From Planctomycetota bacterium (lineage in GTDB: Bacteria; Planctomycetota; Planctomycetia; Planctomycetales; Planctomycetaceae), in the NCBI GenBank assembly GCA_027624335.1, contig JAQBWV010000032.1, positions 1-40,309 of the forward strand: DNA of 40,309 nt, written 5' to 3'. Below, one piece after another: positions 1 to 11,388 of this stretch. The first letter of the stretch is position 1, and every line of letters starts with the position of its first letter. The notes under the pieces are model-generated. The model was not told the DNA's origin and did not search any database. It was given only the letters and a program-made list of their open reading frames with translations. The position numbers were made by a program, and so were the translations under genes.

Positions 1-589
1 CTTGATCGGGTTCAAACTGAATCGATTTTGGTAACCACAGCTCATTTTCGTCGGTCGTAAGTTCGCCAACTGCGTCCGCCGGGCGGATGATCCAGGTGTC
101 GTCGGGCAGCCGACCTTTCGGGTTTGCTCGCTTGTCGTTGTAAACCAGCTCGCGGGCTGATGGGACGCGGTTGTCGAGGTCTTCGTCGCGAAACGTGAAC
201 CGTGCCGGATCCTTCACGAAGTGAAAAAGGTGCGCGTGCGATCGGGTGAATTTCTTAGAGCAGTTCACGCCGAACGTGTAGTACCAGATGACCCAGCTGC
301 GACAGTGGAAACCGATTTTCTGACTCAGCAGTTTCAGTTCGGCCGCGTACTCGTCGCCAATGGCCAGCCAGAAAGTTCCGTCCGGCTTCAACACTCGCGA
401 AACGGCAGTAATCCATTGCTCGGACCAGTCAACGTACTGTTGGCTTTCCAGCGAGTCGTCGTAGACGTCGTATTCGTACCCGATGTTGAACGGCGGGTCT
501 GCAAAAGCGAGGTCGACCGATCCTTCCGGAAGCGAATTCATCGCCTGAATACAGTCGCCAACCCGGATTGTGTTTAGATTGTCATCCAT
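1..589 (-). CDS. DNA methyltransferase (N4-cytosine/N6-adenine type), N-terminal part
   Basis: Reading the minus strand from the ATG at 589 gives 196 codons that run off the window start, so the C-terminus is missing. The protein begins [17 protein letters not shown] and has the catalytic motif [11 protein letters not shown] at about residues 31-41, the DPP(Y/F) signature of amino-methyltransferases. The catalytic motif comes first and no FxGxG SAM-binding motif is seen in the visible part. That fits the beta-class order, in which the SAM motif would lie beyond the edge. Later segments ([27 protein letters not shown]) are typical of these enzymes. A GGAG lies 9 bases before the start. Its role (restriction-linked or orphan regulatory methylation) cannot be decided without the missing neighbour. 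The call rests on the motif and family resemblance. Confidence 0.85.
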   Translation of the reverse strand, partial: MDDNLNTIRVGDCIQAMNSLPEGSVDLAFADPPFNIGYEYDVYDDSLESQQYVDWSEQWITAVSRVLKPDGTFWLAIGDEYAAELKLLSQKIGFHCRSWVIWYYTFGVNCSKKFTRSHAHLFHFVKDPARFTFRDEDLDNRVPSARELVYNDKRANPKGRLPDDTWIIRPADAVGELTTDENELWLPKSIQFEPDQ

Positions 590-867
590 TGGATTGAACT
601 CCGTTTCGGACAGCGCGGCAACTCTCGATCGACCAGCCGCAGGATGATACCGACCTCGATGTCGACAGAAAACCAGTCGGCAGTTATGACGTCGACACGC
701 CCATTGGCAACTGTATCTTTGACCCCGACGCCCAATGTCGAAAGAATGTCGGCTCAATCACCATCAGCCTCTGCAGGCGTGCGGCAGATAACACTCTTGC
801 GGAACTTCAGGCGCTGGACGCTCGCCCAGGCTTCACCCGAGAACCGAGCACAGGCATCGATAAAACT

Positions 868-1956
868 ATGAGCTACACAATCGCGGCGTTGCCCGGAGAT
901 GGCATTGGTCCGGAAGTTCTGGATGTTGCCCTGAGAGTTCTGAATGCCGCTATTAAAAGGTTGCCCGATCTGCAACTTGACGTCACTTGCTACGCTGCCG
1001 GCGCGAAGCACTATCGCGAAACCGGAGTCACGCTTCCGGGCGACGTCGTGCAGGCGTGTCTGGATGCTGATGCGGTGCTGCTTTCGGCCATCGGGCTGCC
1101 GGATGTTCGCAGGCCGGACGGCACGGAAGTTCAGCCGGAAATGATGGTTGGTCTGCGACGTGCGATGAATCTGCACTCCGCAGTGCGGCCTGTGAGGCTT
1201 TACGACGGTGTGTCGTCGCCCCTGAAGGACACGGCGGCGGGCATCGATTTCGTGATTCTGCGGGAAAATCTTGAAGGGTTGTTTGCGTCGTATGGCGGCG
1301 GCACGCTCACTGGCGGGACAGTCGCGACCGACACGCTGGTTATCACTCGAGCAGGAACGACGAAGGTTGTGGACTACGCGTTCCGGCTGGCTCAACGCCG
1401 CAACGGTCGACTCAAAGACGGGAAAAAACTCGTGACCTGCGTCGATAAGGCCAACATCTTTCGGAGTTACGCGTTCTTCCGCGAAGTCTTTTACGACGTC
1501 GCCAGACAGTATCCGGACATCGAAACGGAAGCCGTCTATGTGGACGCCATGAGTATGTACATGGTGCAGGATCCGACCGCTTACGACGTGCTCGTAATGG
1601 AAAATCAGTTCGGCGACATACTGTCGGATCTGGGAGCGGGACTCGTTGGCGGCCTGGGCCTGGCTCCCACAGCGGAAGTTGGAGACGAACGCGGACTGTT
1701 TCAGCCGACGCATGGTTCGGCGCCACAGCTCGCCGGGAAGAACATTGCCAATCCGATGGCCATGATCCTGTCGGTGGCCATGATGCTCGACTGGCTGGGC
1801 GAACGAAACAACGACACTGACGCGACTGCCTGCGGACGGTTGATTGAGAGTGCTTCTGAATGCGTTCTAAGAAACCGTGTCGTACGAACTCCGGATCTGG
1901 GCGGGTCGTCATCGACAACGGATGTCGGTCAAGCGGTTATTGAACAGCTGGGATAA
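868..1956 (+). CDS. Isocitrate/isopropylmalate dehydrogenase family protein
   Basis: This 362-residue protein belongs to the NAD(P)-dependent beta-decarboxylating dehydrogenases that oxidise 2R,3S-hydroxyacids such as isopropylmalate, isocitrate or tartrate. Visible family features are the N-terminal ALPGDGIGPEV, the LRRAMNLHSAVRP arginine segment (residues 97-108), RENLEGLF (133-139), the catalytic lysine in VDKAN (K194), acidic metal ligands in VDAMSMYM (D226) and ENQFGDILSD (D250, D254), and the cofactor-loop motif THGSAPQLAGKNIANP. The RENLEG segment resembles NAD-isocitrate or tartrate-type enzymes more than classical LeuB, and no other leucine gene is nearby, so substrate is left open. 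No good Shine-Dalgarno sequence precedes the ATG. The same frame stays open upstream to 598, but without an ATG or GTG start. The length is normal for the family. Confidence 0.85.
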   Translation: MSYTIAALPGDGIGPEVLDVALRVLNAAIKRLPDLQLDVTCYAAGAKHYRETGVTLPGDVVQACLDADAVLLSAIGLPDVRRPDGTEVQPEMMVGLRRAMNLHSAVRPVRLYDGVSSPLKDTAAGIDFVILRENLEGLFASYGGGTLTGGTVATDTLVITRAGTTKVVDYAFRLAQRRNGRLKDGKKLVTCVDKANIFRSYAFFREVFYDVARQYPDIETEAVYVDAMSMYMVQDPTAYDVLVMENQFGDILSDLGAGLVGGLGLAPTAEVGDERGLFQPTHGSAPQLAGKNIANPMAMILSVAMMLDWLGERNNDTDATACGRLIESASECVLRNRVVRTPDLGGSSSTTDVGQAVIEQLG

Positions 1957-2116
1957 AGGGTAATGTCACTTTGTGATGATTCGTGTTCCCTGCCTGCGAC
2001 GATCAGGCATGACTCAGATGTAGGATTACTTTCTCCCCCGGCCCTTCGCCGATCGACTCATTCGTTGTTGGCGATTGAAGTGCCCGCGCCGCGATTCCCA
2101 AACGAAGTCAGGGACA

Positions 2117-4540
2117 ATGATCACAATGAAGACCGGACTCTCAAGGATACTCAGAACAGGGATCGAGCGGCTTTCGGTTGTTGGCTTCCGCACCGCTAAA
2201 GAAACGAATAACGCGGCATTCGCCGAGCGCAAGACGACACTTCTTCTTGTCAGGATCCTTGGACTGGTGTGCTTCCTCGCTGCGGCGACGACACCCGTCG
2301 TCGGGGAGACCGTTGAACCATTAGGCGACGAATCGATGCTGTCGATTGATCGCATCTATGGAAGTGACGAGTTCAAAGCTGGAAAATTCGAGGCGCGATG
2401 GCTGGAAGGCGACTCGGCCTTCACGACTCTTGAATCATCGACAGAGCACGAAGGCCGTCACGACATCGTTCGTCATGATCCGGAAACGGGTGCGCAGGAG
2501 GTCATCGTTTCAGCCTCTGAGTTGATCCCGCCTGGCGAGTCGGTTCCGCTGAAGATCGAGGATTATGCCTGGTCGAATAAGCAGACGAAGCTGTTGATCT
2601 ATACGAACTCCAGGCGAGTCTGGCGCAACAACACTCGCGGTGACTACTGGTTACTGGATCGGTCGGCACGTCAACTGCGAAAGCTCGGTGGAGACTCGAA
2701 ACCTTCGACGCTGATGTTTGCCAAGCTCTCGCCAACGGCTGAGCATGTCGCATGGTTGCGGGACGGAAATATCTATCTTGAAGACCTGTTTGATAGCAGC
2801 ATCCGATGCCTGACGAAGGCAGAACACGCCGACGTCATCAATGGCACCGGAGACTGGGTTTACGAAGAAGAGTTTGGATTACGAGACGGCTTTCAATGGA
2901 GCCCGGACGGTCAATCAATCGTTTACACGCAGATCGATACAAGGGGAGTCCAGAAGTTTCCACTGACCAACAACACCGATTCTCTGTACCCGGAAGTCAC
3001 CTGGTTTGCTTACCCGAAAGTCGGGCACAAAAACCCATCCTGTCGAGTCGGAGTCGTGAATTGCTGCTCGGGTGAAACTCGCTGGATTCAACTGCCGGGC
3101 GACCCGCGCGAGCACTACGTTCCGCGTATGCAATGGGGAGATAATTCCGGCGAAGTAATTCTGCAGCAGTTCAATCGCCTGCAGAACCGGAATCAACTGT
3201 TCCTGGTCGATGTCGCCAGTGGGGGCGTTAACGCGATTCTTACGGAAGAGGACGAGGCGTGGGTCGACGCTCACAACGAGCTGCACTGGATCAACGACGG
3301 CAAACAGTTCACGTGGATCAGTGAGCGGGATGGCTGGCGACATGTCTACATCGTGTCAAGGTCCGGCGATGAAGCGACGCTGGCAACTCCCGGCAACTTC
3401 GACGTGATTCGCCTGCTGCATGTCGACGAGGCGAGCGGCTGGCTTTACTTCATTGCTTCTCCAGATGACGCGTCTCAGCGATATCTTTTTCGAAGTCGTC
3501 TGAACGGCTGCGACCTGCAGCGTGTCACTCCGCAGGAAACGCCAGGAACTCACGGATACCAGATGTCGACTGATTCGCGGTTTGCGATTCACCAGATCTC
3601 CTCAACAGAACGTCCCCCCATCGTGACGTTGATCACGCTGCCGGATCATGAGTCAGTTCGAATCCTTGAAACGAACGACGAACTGTGCAGGAAACTCGAC
3701 AAACTTCAAAAAGGGAACATCGAGTTCACTCGTGTCGACATCGGCGACGGCGTAACGCTCGACGGTTGGTGCATGAGTCCAGCGAATGTCGACCCGTCAC
3801 GCAGCTATCCATTGCTCGTCTACGTTTACGGCGAGCCTGCTGGTCAGACGGTTGTCGATCGCTGGGGCGGAAATTCCTGGTTGTGGCATCTGATGCTCAC
3901 GCAGCGAGGCTACGTTGTGATGAGCTTTGACAACCGAGGCACCAACGCCCCGCGTGGACGGGAGTGGCGAAAATGCATCTATCAGAAGATCGGAATCCTT
4001 CCACCTCAAGACCAGGCTGCTGCCGTTGAAGCGGTCCTTAAGCAACGCCCATGGATAGACAGAAACAGAGTTGGCGTCTGGGGCTGGAGCGGCGGAGGCT
4101 CGTCCAGTCTCCACGCTATCTTCAAATACCCAAAGCTTTATGCGACCGCGATTGCGATCGCACCTGTGCCGAATCAGCGATACTACGACACGATCTATCA
4201 GGAACGTTACATGGGACTGCCGGAAACCAACGCGGACGGTTTTCGTGACGGCTCGCCGATCAACTTTGCGAAACAACTGGAAGGAAATCTGCTCCTGATC
4301 CACGGGACGGGCGACGACAACTGTCACTATCAGACAACGGAAATGCTGATGGACGAACTGATTGCTCACAACAAACAGTTCAGCATGATGGCCTATCCGA
4401 ATCGCACACACTCGATCAAGGAACGGAAGAATACGACAAGGCATCTTCGCGAGCTGATGACACGCTACCTGCTTCAGAACCTGCCGGTAACACTCGAAGC
4501 GAGCAAGGCTGCTCCTACCGATTCGGACGCCGCCAAATGA
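2117..4540 (+). CDS. Exported dipeptidyl peptidase IV-like serine protease (S9 family)
   Basis: This 807-residue protein is a DPP-IV/prolyl-oligopeptidase-type peptidase, which releases N-terminal dipeptides, usually after proline or alanine. Numbered from the ATG at 2117, a hydrophobic segment at about 42-62 (LLLVRILGLVCFLAAA) suggests a signal peptide or membrane anchor behind an unusually long basic leader. The beta-propeller domain carries the glutamate cluster GDWVYEEEF (E250-E252), which in DPP-IV binds the substrate amino terminus. The C-terminal alpha/beta hydrolase has the triad S658 in GWSGGG, D733 in HGTGDDNCHYQ and H765 in NRTHSI. I prefer 2117 because AGGGA lies just upstream; an ATG at 2075 in the same frame and one at 2126 are alternatives. 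It converges on the isocitrate dehydrogenase gene. The role is probably peptide scavenging in the envelope. Confidence 0.9.
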   Translation: MITMKTGLSRILRTGIERLSVVGFRTAKETNNAAFAERKTTLLLVRILGLVCFLAAATTPVVGETVEPLGDESMLSIDRIYGSDEFKAGKFEARWLEGDSAFTTLESSTEHEGRHDIVRHDPETGAQEVIVSASELIPPGESVPLKIEDYAWSNKQTKLLIYTNSRRVWRNNTRGDYWLLDRSARQLRKLGGDSKPSTLMFAKLSPTAEHVAWLRDGNIYLEDLFDSSIRCLTKAEHADVINGTGDWVYEEEFGLRDGFQWSPDGQSIVYTQIDTRGVQKFPLTNNTDSLYPEVTWFAYPKVGHKNPSCRVGVVNCCSGETRWIQLPGDPREHYVPRMQWGDNSGEVILQQFNRLQNRNQLFLVDVASGGVNAILTEEDEAWVDAHNELHWINDGKQFTWISERDGWRHVYIVSRSGDEATLATPGNFDVIRLLHVDEASGWLYFIASPDDASQRYLFRSRLNGCDLQRVTPQETPGTHGYQMSTDSRFAIHQISSTERPPIVTLITLPDHESVRILETNDELCRKLDKLQKGNIEFTRVDIGDGVTLDGWCMSPANVDPSRSYPLLVYVYGEPAGQTVVDRWGGNSWLWHLMLTQRGYVVMSFDNRGTNAPRGREWRKCIYQKIGILPPQDQAAAVEAVLKQRPWIDRNRVGVWGWSGGGSSSLHAIFKYPKLYATAIAIAPVPNQRYYDTIYQERYMGLPETNADGFRDGSPINFAKQLEGNLLLIHGTGDDNCHYQTTEMLMDELIAHNKQFSMMAYPNRTHSIKERKNTTRHLRELMTRYLLQNLPVTLEASKAAPTDSDAAK

Positions 4541-4610
4541 CAGCGTCATCGCGCGTAACTGTGGACCTTCGAATGCGACTGACGTCAGTCATGTCTCGGG
4601 CCACTGACAA

Positions 4611-6935
<2,325 letters not shown>

Positions 6936-7093
6936 TTATCTGACTCAAGACGCCCGTCCGGGCTCGGCGTTGTATCAGATTCCGCGAAAAGCGCACACCA
7001 GACCGGTTACCCGACTCAATTTGTGCTCAGCAAGTTCTGCGATAAACTGCGTGCCATAAGTTAACGGAAATGCCGTGACGGAGATCTACGAGA

Positions 7094-9922
7094 ATGATAA
7101 GCCACGACGCAAACCGACGAGGTAGCCTTACGTTCGTCTGTTATATATTGGTCTGCCTCCTCTGTTCGCAGGCGAAGGCAGCTGACAAAACAATGGCTAC
7201 AAAAGTCGTTCTCAGGGATGCGCCAGCGGATCGACTATTTACGTTGAGAGTCCTTCCGCTTCTGAAGATAAAGTGCTTTGGCTGTCATGGCACGGATCCC
7301 GACGATGTTCGAGGCGACTACGACATTCGCTCGCGTGAGGGATTGCTCAAGGGCGGAGAATCAGAAGAGCCATCAGTCGTCCCTGGAAAACCGGCCGAGA
7401 GTCCGTTGTACCAGGCCGTAATGTGGGATGGCATTGAAATGCCGCCCAAAGAGAATGATCGACTGACCAGGACGGAAACAGAATACATTCGCCAGTGGAT
7501 CGCGGCTGGAGCCCCGTGGCCAGACGCCGAAACTCAATTGAAGATTCAGCAGCGAGAATGGTCGGTCGTCGAAAACGAAGACGGCGTGATCGTCGCAACC
7601 AGCGGAGGACTCGCTGATGACTGGACCTACCGCCGCTACCGGGCCGAGGATATCTGGGCGTTTCAGCCGCTGAAGAAGACGGATGTCGAACAGGCTGCTA
7701 CCGCTGAACAGCATCCGATCGATGTGTTCATCGGCCAGCGTCTGCAGGAAACCGAACTGCAATCCGCTCCGACCGCTGACTTCCGCACGTTGATTCGTCG
7801 AGCCGCCTACGATCTGACCGGGCTGCCTCCGACTCCGAACGAAATCATTGAGTTTCAACAGGCGTGGGATCAGAACGCGGATCGTGCCTGGAGCGACCTC
7901 GTCACTCGCCTGTTAAATAGCCAGCACTACGGCGAACGTTGGGGACAGCACTGGCTCGATGTTGTTCGTTACGCCGATACCGCTGGCTTTTCGAACGACT
8001 ATGAACGCTCCAATGCCTGGCGGTATCGTGACTATGTCATCCGCTCGTTTAACGATGACAAGCCATACAACCAGTTTGTTATGGAGCAGATTGCTGGAGA
8101 CGAATTGAGGCCGGATGATCCTGAAGCAACCATTGCCACCGGAATGCTGCGCATGGGACCGTGGGGGACGGCGATGGTTCCTCAGGCTGAAGCGCGACAG
8201 CTCTACCTCGACGACCTGGTTCATAATGTCGGGCAGTCGTTTCTGTCGATGCCGATGCGTTGCTGCAAATGTCACGATCACAAGTTCGACCCGCTTCCGA
8301 CACGTGACTATTACGGTCTGTACGCGGCCTTCGCGACGACGCAGCCGGCAGAGGTCGACGCGCCGTTCCTGCCCGAAGAGAACAGAAGCGGATTTGCGGA
8401 GAAACGAAAGCTGGTTGCTGAACTGCTGGAATTCGCCACGGCGGAACGCGACAAGGTCGTCAATAAGCAGGAAACGGCAGCCAGAAAGTGGTACGCCGAT
8501 CACGACCTGCCTTACAGGAGCGAGAATGCTCGCAAAAACGATCCGGAGACAATGAAGCCTCCGCGGCATGTCGGACTGACTCCGGAAGAAAAGGGAATTC
8601 TCAAGGTCCGCGAACAGGACGTCTGGATCTGGGAGCGTCGACTGGAACGCTACGAACCTCTTGCTCAGGGCGTCTACAACGGTCAGGACGACTTCAAGAA
8701 TGATCGCAGGCTTCGCCCTGCTAAGAAGATCAATGCCGACTGGCGACCGGTGAACTTCATTCTCGGTGGAGGATCGCTGGAGGCTCCACTGAAACCCGCC
8801 GAACCAGGCGTGTTAAGCGGAACGGGCCTGCCTGTGGCGGCTCCGAGCAACGAACCCTGGCGACTGCCCAGCGACCTGCAGGGGCGGCGACTTGCGTTGG
8901 CGCGATGGATCGCGAACGACCGGAATCCATTAACCGCTCGTTCAATCGTCAATCGCATTTGGCAATACCACTTCAGCAATGGAATTGTTCGAACGGCCAA
9001 TAACTTCGGTGCCAAAGGAAGCAAGCCGACGCATCCCGCACTGCTTGACTGGCTGACTGCCGATTTCATCGAAAATGGATGGAAGATCAAACGACTTCAT
9101 CAACTGATCATGTCGAGCGAGACTTATCGCCGTTCGAGCCGGCCTGTTGATCCCAGGAAACAGGCGACAGTCGATTCCAACAACGAACTGCTGGCGTCGT
9201 TTCCAACGAGGCGGCTGACTGCCGAGGAACTTCGAGATGCCACGCTGCTGGTCAGTGGCGAGTTGAATCCCACTCAGGGTGGAGTCCCCATTATGCCTGA
9301 GATCAATATGGAAGTTGCCCTGCAGCCTCGGATGATTCAGTTCTCCATCGCTCCGGCGCATCAGCCATCGAGAACTCCGGAAGAACGCAATCGCCGTTCC
9401 ATCTACACGTACCGGGTCAGAGGTCAGGCTGATCCGTTCCTCGAAGTGATGAACCTGCCCAATCCGAATGAGTCCTGCGAAGTCAGAGATTCCGCCGCAG
9501 TCACGCCGCAGGCGTTTACCCTGATGAACAGCGACGTGATGACCGACCGATCGATCGCCTTTGCTTTAAGAGTTCAACAGGAAGAACCGAGTGGCACCGG
9601 CAACTGGATTCGCCGCGCCGTTCAGCTTGCATATGGCCGAATGCCGACTTCCAACGAGCAGAAGACTTTGCATGCCTACCTGACAGAGATGCAGGGTTAC
9701 CACAAAGAAAACCGACCAGAACCCGTTGAGTACCCGATTCAGGTTGTGCGATCGCTGGTCGAAGAGTTTACCGGGGAACCGTTTGAGTTCGTCGAGCGAC
9801 TGAACGTCTACGACAACTACGTTCCCGACTCAAAACCCTGGACGGTCGACGCAGACACACGAGCACTCGCTGATGTGTGCCTGCTGCTGTTTAACTCGAA
9901 TGAGTTCTTGTACGTCTATTGA
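7094..9922 (+). CDS. Planctomycete cytochrome-c/DUF1549/DUF1553 protein, module 1
   Basis: This is a 942-residue exported protein with the PSCyt1-PSCyt2-PSD1 architecture. A signal peptide (residues 1-30, ending SQAKAA) is followed by a cytochrome-c-like domain with CFGCHG (C61, C64, H65) and the downstream EMPP segment that typically supplies the distal methionine. DUF1549 starts near 208 (FRTLIRRAAYDLTGLPPTP at about 230) and contains a second CxxCH, CCKCHDHKFDPLP (C390, C393, H394). DUF1553 starts near 597 (RLALARWIANDRNPLTARSI) and ends in the family-typical NSNEFLYVY. The biochemical function of the family is not established; heme attachment is inferred from the motifs. The ATG at 7094 follows GGAG. 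The DUF1501 gene begins 62 bases after the stop, which suggests co-transcription. The preceding 245 bases, divergent from icd, must hold the promoter. Confidence 0.93.
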   Translation: MISHDANRRGSLTFVCYILVCLLCSQAKAADKTMATKVVLRDAPADRLFTLRVLPLLKIKCFGCHGTDPDDVRGDYDIRSREGLLKGGESEEPSVVPGKPAESPLYQAVMWDGIEMPPKENDRLTRTETEYIRQWIAAGAPWPDAETQLKIQQREWSVVENEDGVIVATSGGLADDWTYRRYRAEDIWAFQPLKKTDVEQAATAEQHPIDVFIGQRLQETELQSAPTADFRTLIRRAAYDLTGLPPTPNEIIEFQQAWDQNADRAWSDLVTRLLNSQHYGERWGQHWLDVVRYADTAGFSNDYERSNAWRYRDYVIRSFNDDKPYNQFVMEQIAGDELRPDDPEATIATGMLRMGPWGTAMVPQAEARQLYLDDLVHNVGQSFLSMPMRCCKCHDHKFDPLPTRDYYGLYAAFATTQPAEVDAPFLPEENRSGFAEKRKLVAELLEFATAERDKVVNKQETAARKWYADHDLPYRSENARKNDPETMKPPRHVGLTPEEKGILKVREQDVWIWERRLERYEPLAQGVYNGQDDFKNDRRLRPAKKINADWRPVNFILGGGSLEAPLKPAEPGVLSGTGLPVAAPSNEPWRLPSDLQGRRLALARWIANDRNPLTARSIVNRIWQYHFSNGIVRTANNFGAKGSKPTHPALLDWLTADFIENGWKIKRLHQLIMSSETYRRSSRPVDPRKQATVDSNNELLASFPTRRLTAEELRDATLLVSGELNPTQGGVPIMPEINMEVALQPRMIQFSIAPAHQPSRTPEERNRRSIYTYRVRGQADPFLEVMNLPNPNESCEVRDSAAVTPQAFTLMNSDVMTDRSIAFALRVQQEEPSGTGNWIRRAVQLAYGRMPTSNEQKTLHAYLTEMQGYHKENRPEPVEYPIQVVRSLVEEFTGEPFEFVERLNVYDNYVPDSKPWTVDADTRALADVCLLLFNSNEFLYVY

Positions 9923-9984
9923 TTCGGCTGGCGATTCCGCAACACAGCGTGGAACTACGCCCCACAAACATACGGACCACTCTG

Positions 9985-11388
9985 ATGACCACGATTCCTC
10001 GACGTGATTTCCTGTTTGGACTTGGCTCGTCGCTCGGCGCGTTGGCGCTGACCGATCTTTGTGCCACCGATCTTTGTGCCACCGAGCAGAGCACTGCCAA
10101 CCCGCTCGCGCCAAAGTCGACACTCCTGCCGGCGAAAGCGAAAGCCGTAATTATGCTCTTCATGGAAGGAGGACCATCCCAGGCTGACACGTTCGATCCA
10201 AAAACAAAACTCAACGAACTGCATCTGACGGAGTCAACTCGAACGAAGGGACTTGAAACCGGGAAACGGTTCTATGTCGGTAGTCCGTTCAAGTCGCGAA
10301 AAGTGGGCAATGCCGGTATCGAGATGTCCGAACCGTGGAAGTTTCTGGCAGCCCCGGAAGTGGCGGACGAACTGTGCGTCTATCGCGGATGCAAGGCGGA
10401 GTCGTTGAATCATCCGGAAGCTCTGCTGCACATGAACACGGGAAGCCGACTGGGTGGCGACCCCGGTTTCGGCGCATGGGCGACGTACGGTCTTGGTTCG
10501 TTCAATCAGAACCTGCCGGGTTACGTCGTGATGACCGAACTGGCATTACCTCAGGCCGGGCCAGCGAACTGGACGAACGGATTTCTTCCGGCGCACTTTC
10601 AGGGTACGCGTCTCAGGTCGACCGGGTCGCCGCTGCTTGACCTTAATCCACCGTCTTACAAATCCCGCGAACACCAGCGTAAGGCGCTCGACCAGCTTGC
10701 GATGTTGAACTCACAACACGCCGAACAGCATCCTGAGCACGCCGCGCTGTCTGCTCGGATGGAGAGTTACGAACTGGCATATCGCATGCAGATGTCGGTG
10801 CCAGGCATCATCGATATCGACAGTGAGCCGCGACATCTGCAACAGGCGTACGGTCTGGAACGGAAAGAAACTGCCGCATTTGGTCGACAGTGTCTGATGG
10901 CTCGGCGGCTGGTCGAACAGGGTGTGCGATTCGTACAGATATTTTCCGGTGGTTGGGACAGTCACGACTACATCGAGCAAGGCCACTCATCCAGGATCAA
11001 CAGTGTTGATCAGCCGATCGCAGCGCTGATCAAAGATCTCAAGTCGCGAGGACTGCTCGATGACACGCTCGTCGTCTGGACGGGCGAGTTCGGTCGAACT
11101 CCCGATAACAACTACCGGGGAGGAGTGACCGCTCTTGGTCGTGGCCACAATGTTGACGCCATGAATATGTGGTTTGCAGGCGGAGGCACGAAGCGAGGCA
11201 CTGTCGTCGGCGCCACCGACGATATCGCCGCTGAAGCAGTCGAAGTCGTTCATCCGATTCGCGACGTGCATGTCACGATGCTGAATCTGCTTGGCCTGGA
11301 CGACAATAAGCTGACTTACTTCCACGCCGGTCGCTTCAAGCAGCTGTCACAGTTCGGTGGTGAGCTGATTCCTGAAATCATCGCGTAG
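9985..11388 (+). CDS. DUF1501 family protein (alkaline-phosphatase-like fold), module 1
   Basis: This 467-residue DUF1501 protein belongs to the alkaline phosphatase/sulfatase-like superfamily; no activity is established for the family. The N-terminus MTTIPRRDFLFGLGSS is a twin-arginine export signal, which selects the ATG at 9985 over an in-frame TTG at 9919 overlapping the upstream stop. Conserved blocks are GGPSQADTFDPK (about 61-72), SGGWDSHDY (about 321), WTGEFGRTP (about 364) and GRGHN (385-389). The other three DUF1501 proteins here have GRDH at the last position, so G387 replaces a presumed metal-binding aspartate. Just after the signal core a 15-base tandem duplication encodes TDLCATDLCA. 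It follows the cytochrome/DUF1553 gene and is probably co-transcribed with it. Confidence 0.93.
   Translation: MTTIPRRDFLFGLGSSLGALALTDLCATDLCATEQSTANPLAPKSTLLPAKAKAVIMLFMEGGPSQADTFDPKTKLNELHLTESTRTKGLETGKRFYVGSPFKSRKVGNAGIEMSEPWKFLAAPEVADELCVYRGCKAESLNHPEALLHMNTGSRLGGDPGFGAWATYGLGSFNQNLPGYVVMTELALPQAGPANWTNGFLPAHFQGTRLRSTGSPLLDLNPPSYKSREHQRKALDQLAMLNSQHAEQHPEHAALSARMESYELAYRMQMSVPGIIDIDSEPRHLQQAYGLERKETAAFGRQCLMARRLVEQGVRFVQIFSGGWDSHDYIEQGHSSRINSVDQPIAALIKDLKSRGLLDDTLVVWTGEFGRTPDNNYRGGVTALGRGHNVDAMNMWFAGGGTKRGTVVGATDDIAAEAVEVVHPIRDVHVTMLNLLGLDDNKLTYFHAGRFKQLSQFGGELIPEIIA

Noticed and set aside
754..1713. Long minus-strand frame over the dehydrogenase start
   Set aside because: It overlaps the strongly supported plus-strand enzyme, has no ribosome site and no recognisable domain.
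4577..4590. Perfect 14-base palindrome GACTGACGTCAGTC between convergent genes
   Set aside because: It has no loop and no T-run, so I do not call a terminator; it could be a protein site, but a single copy is not enough to say so.
9919..9984. TTG start overlapping the stop of the module 1 cytochrome gene
   Set aside because: The twin-arginine signal begins at the ATG at 9985; a 22-residue leader before MTTIPRRDF would be atypical.
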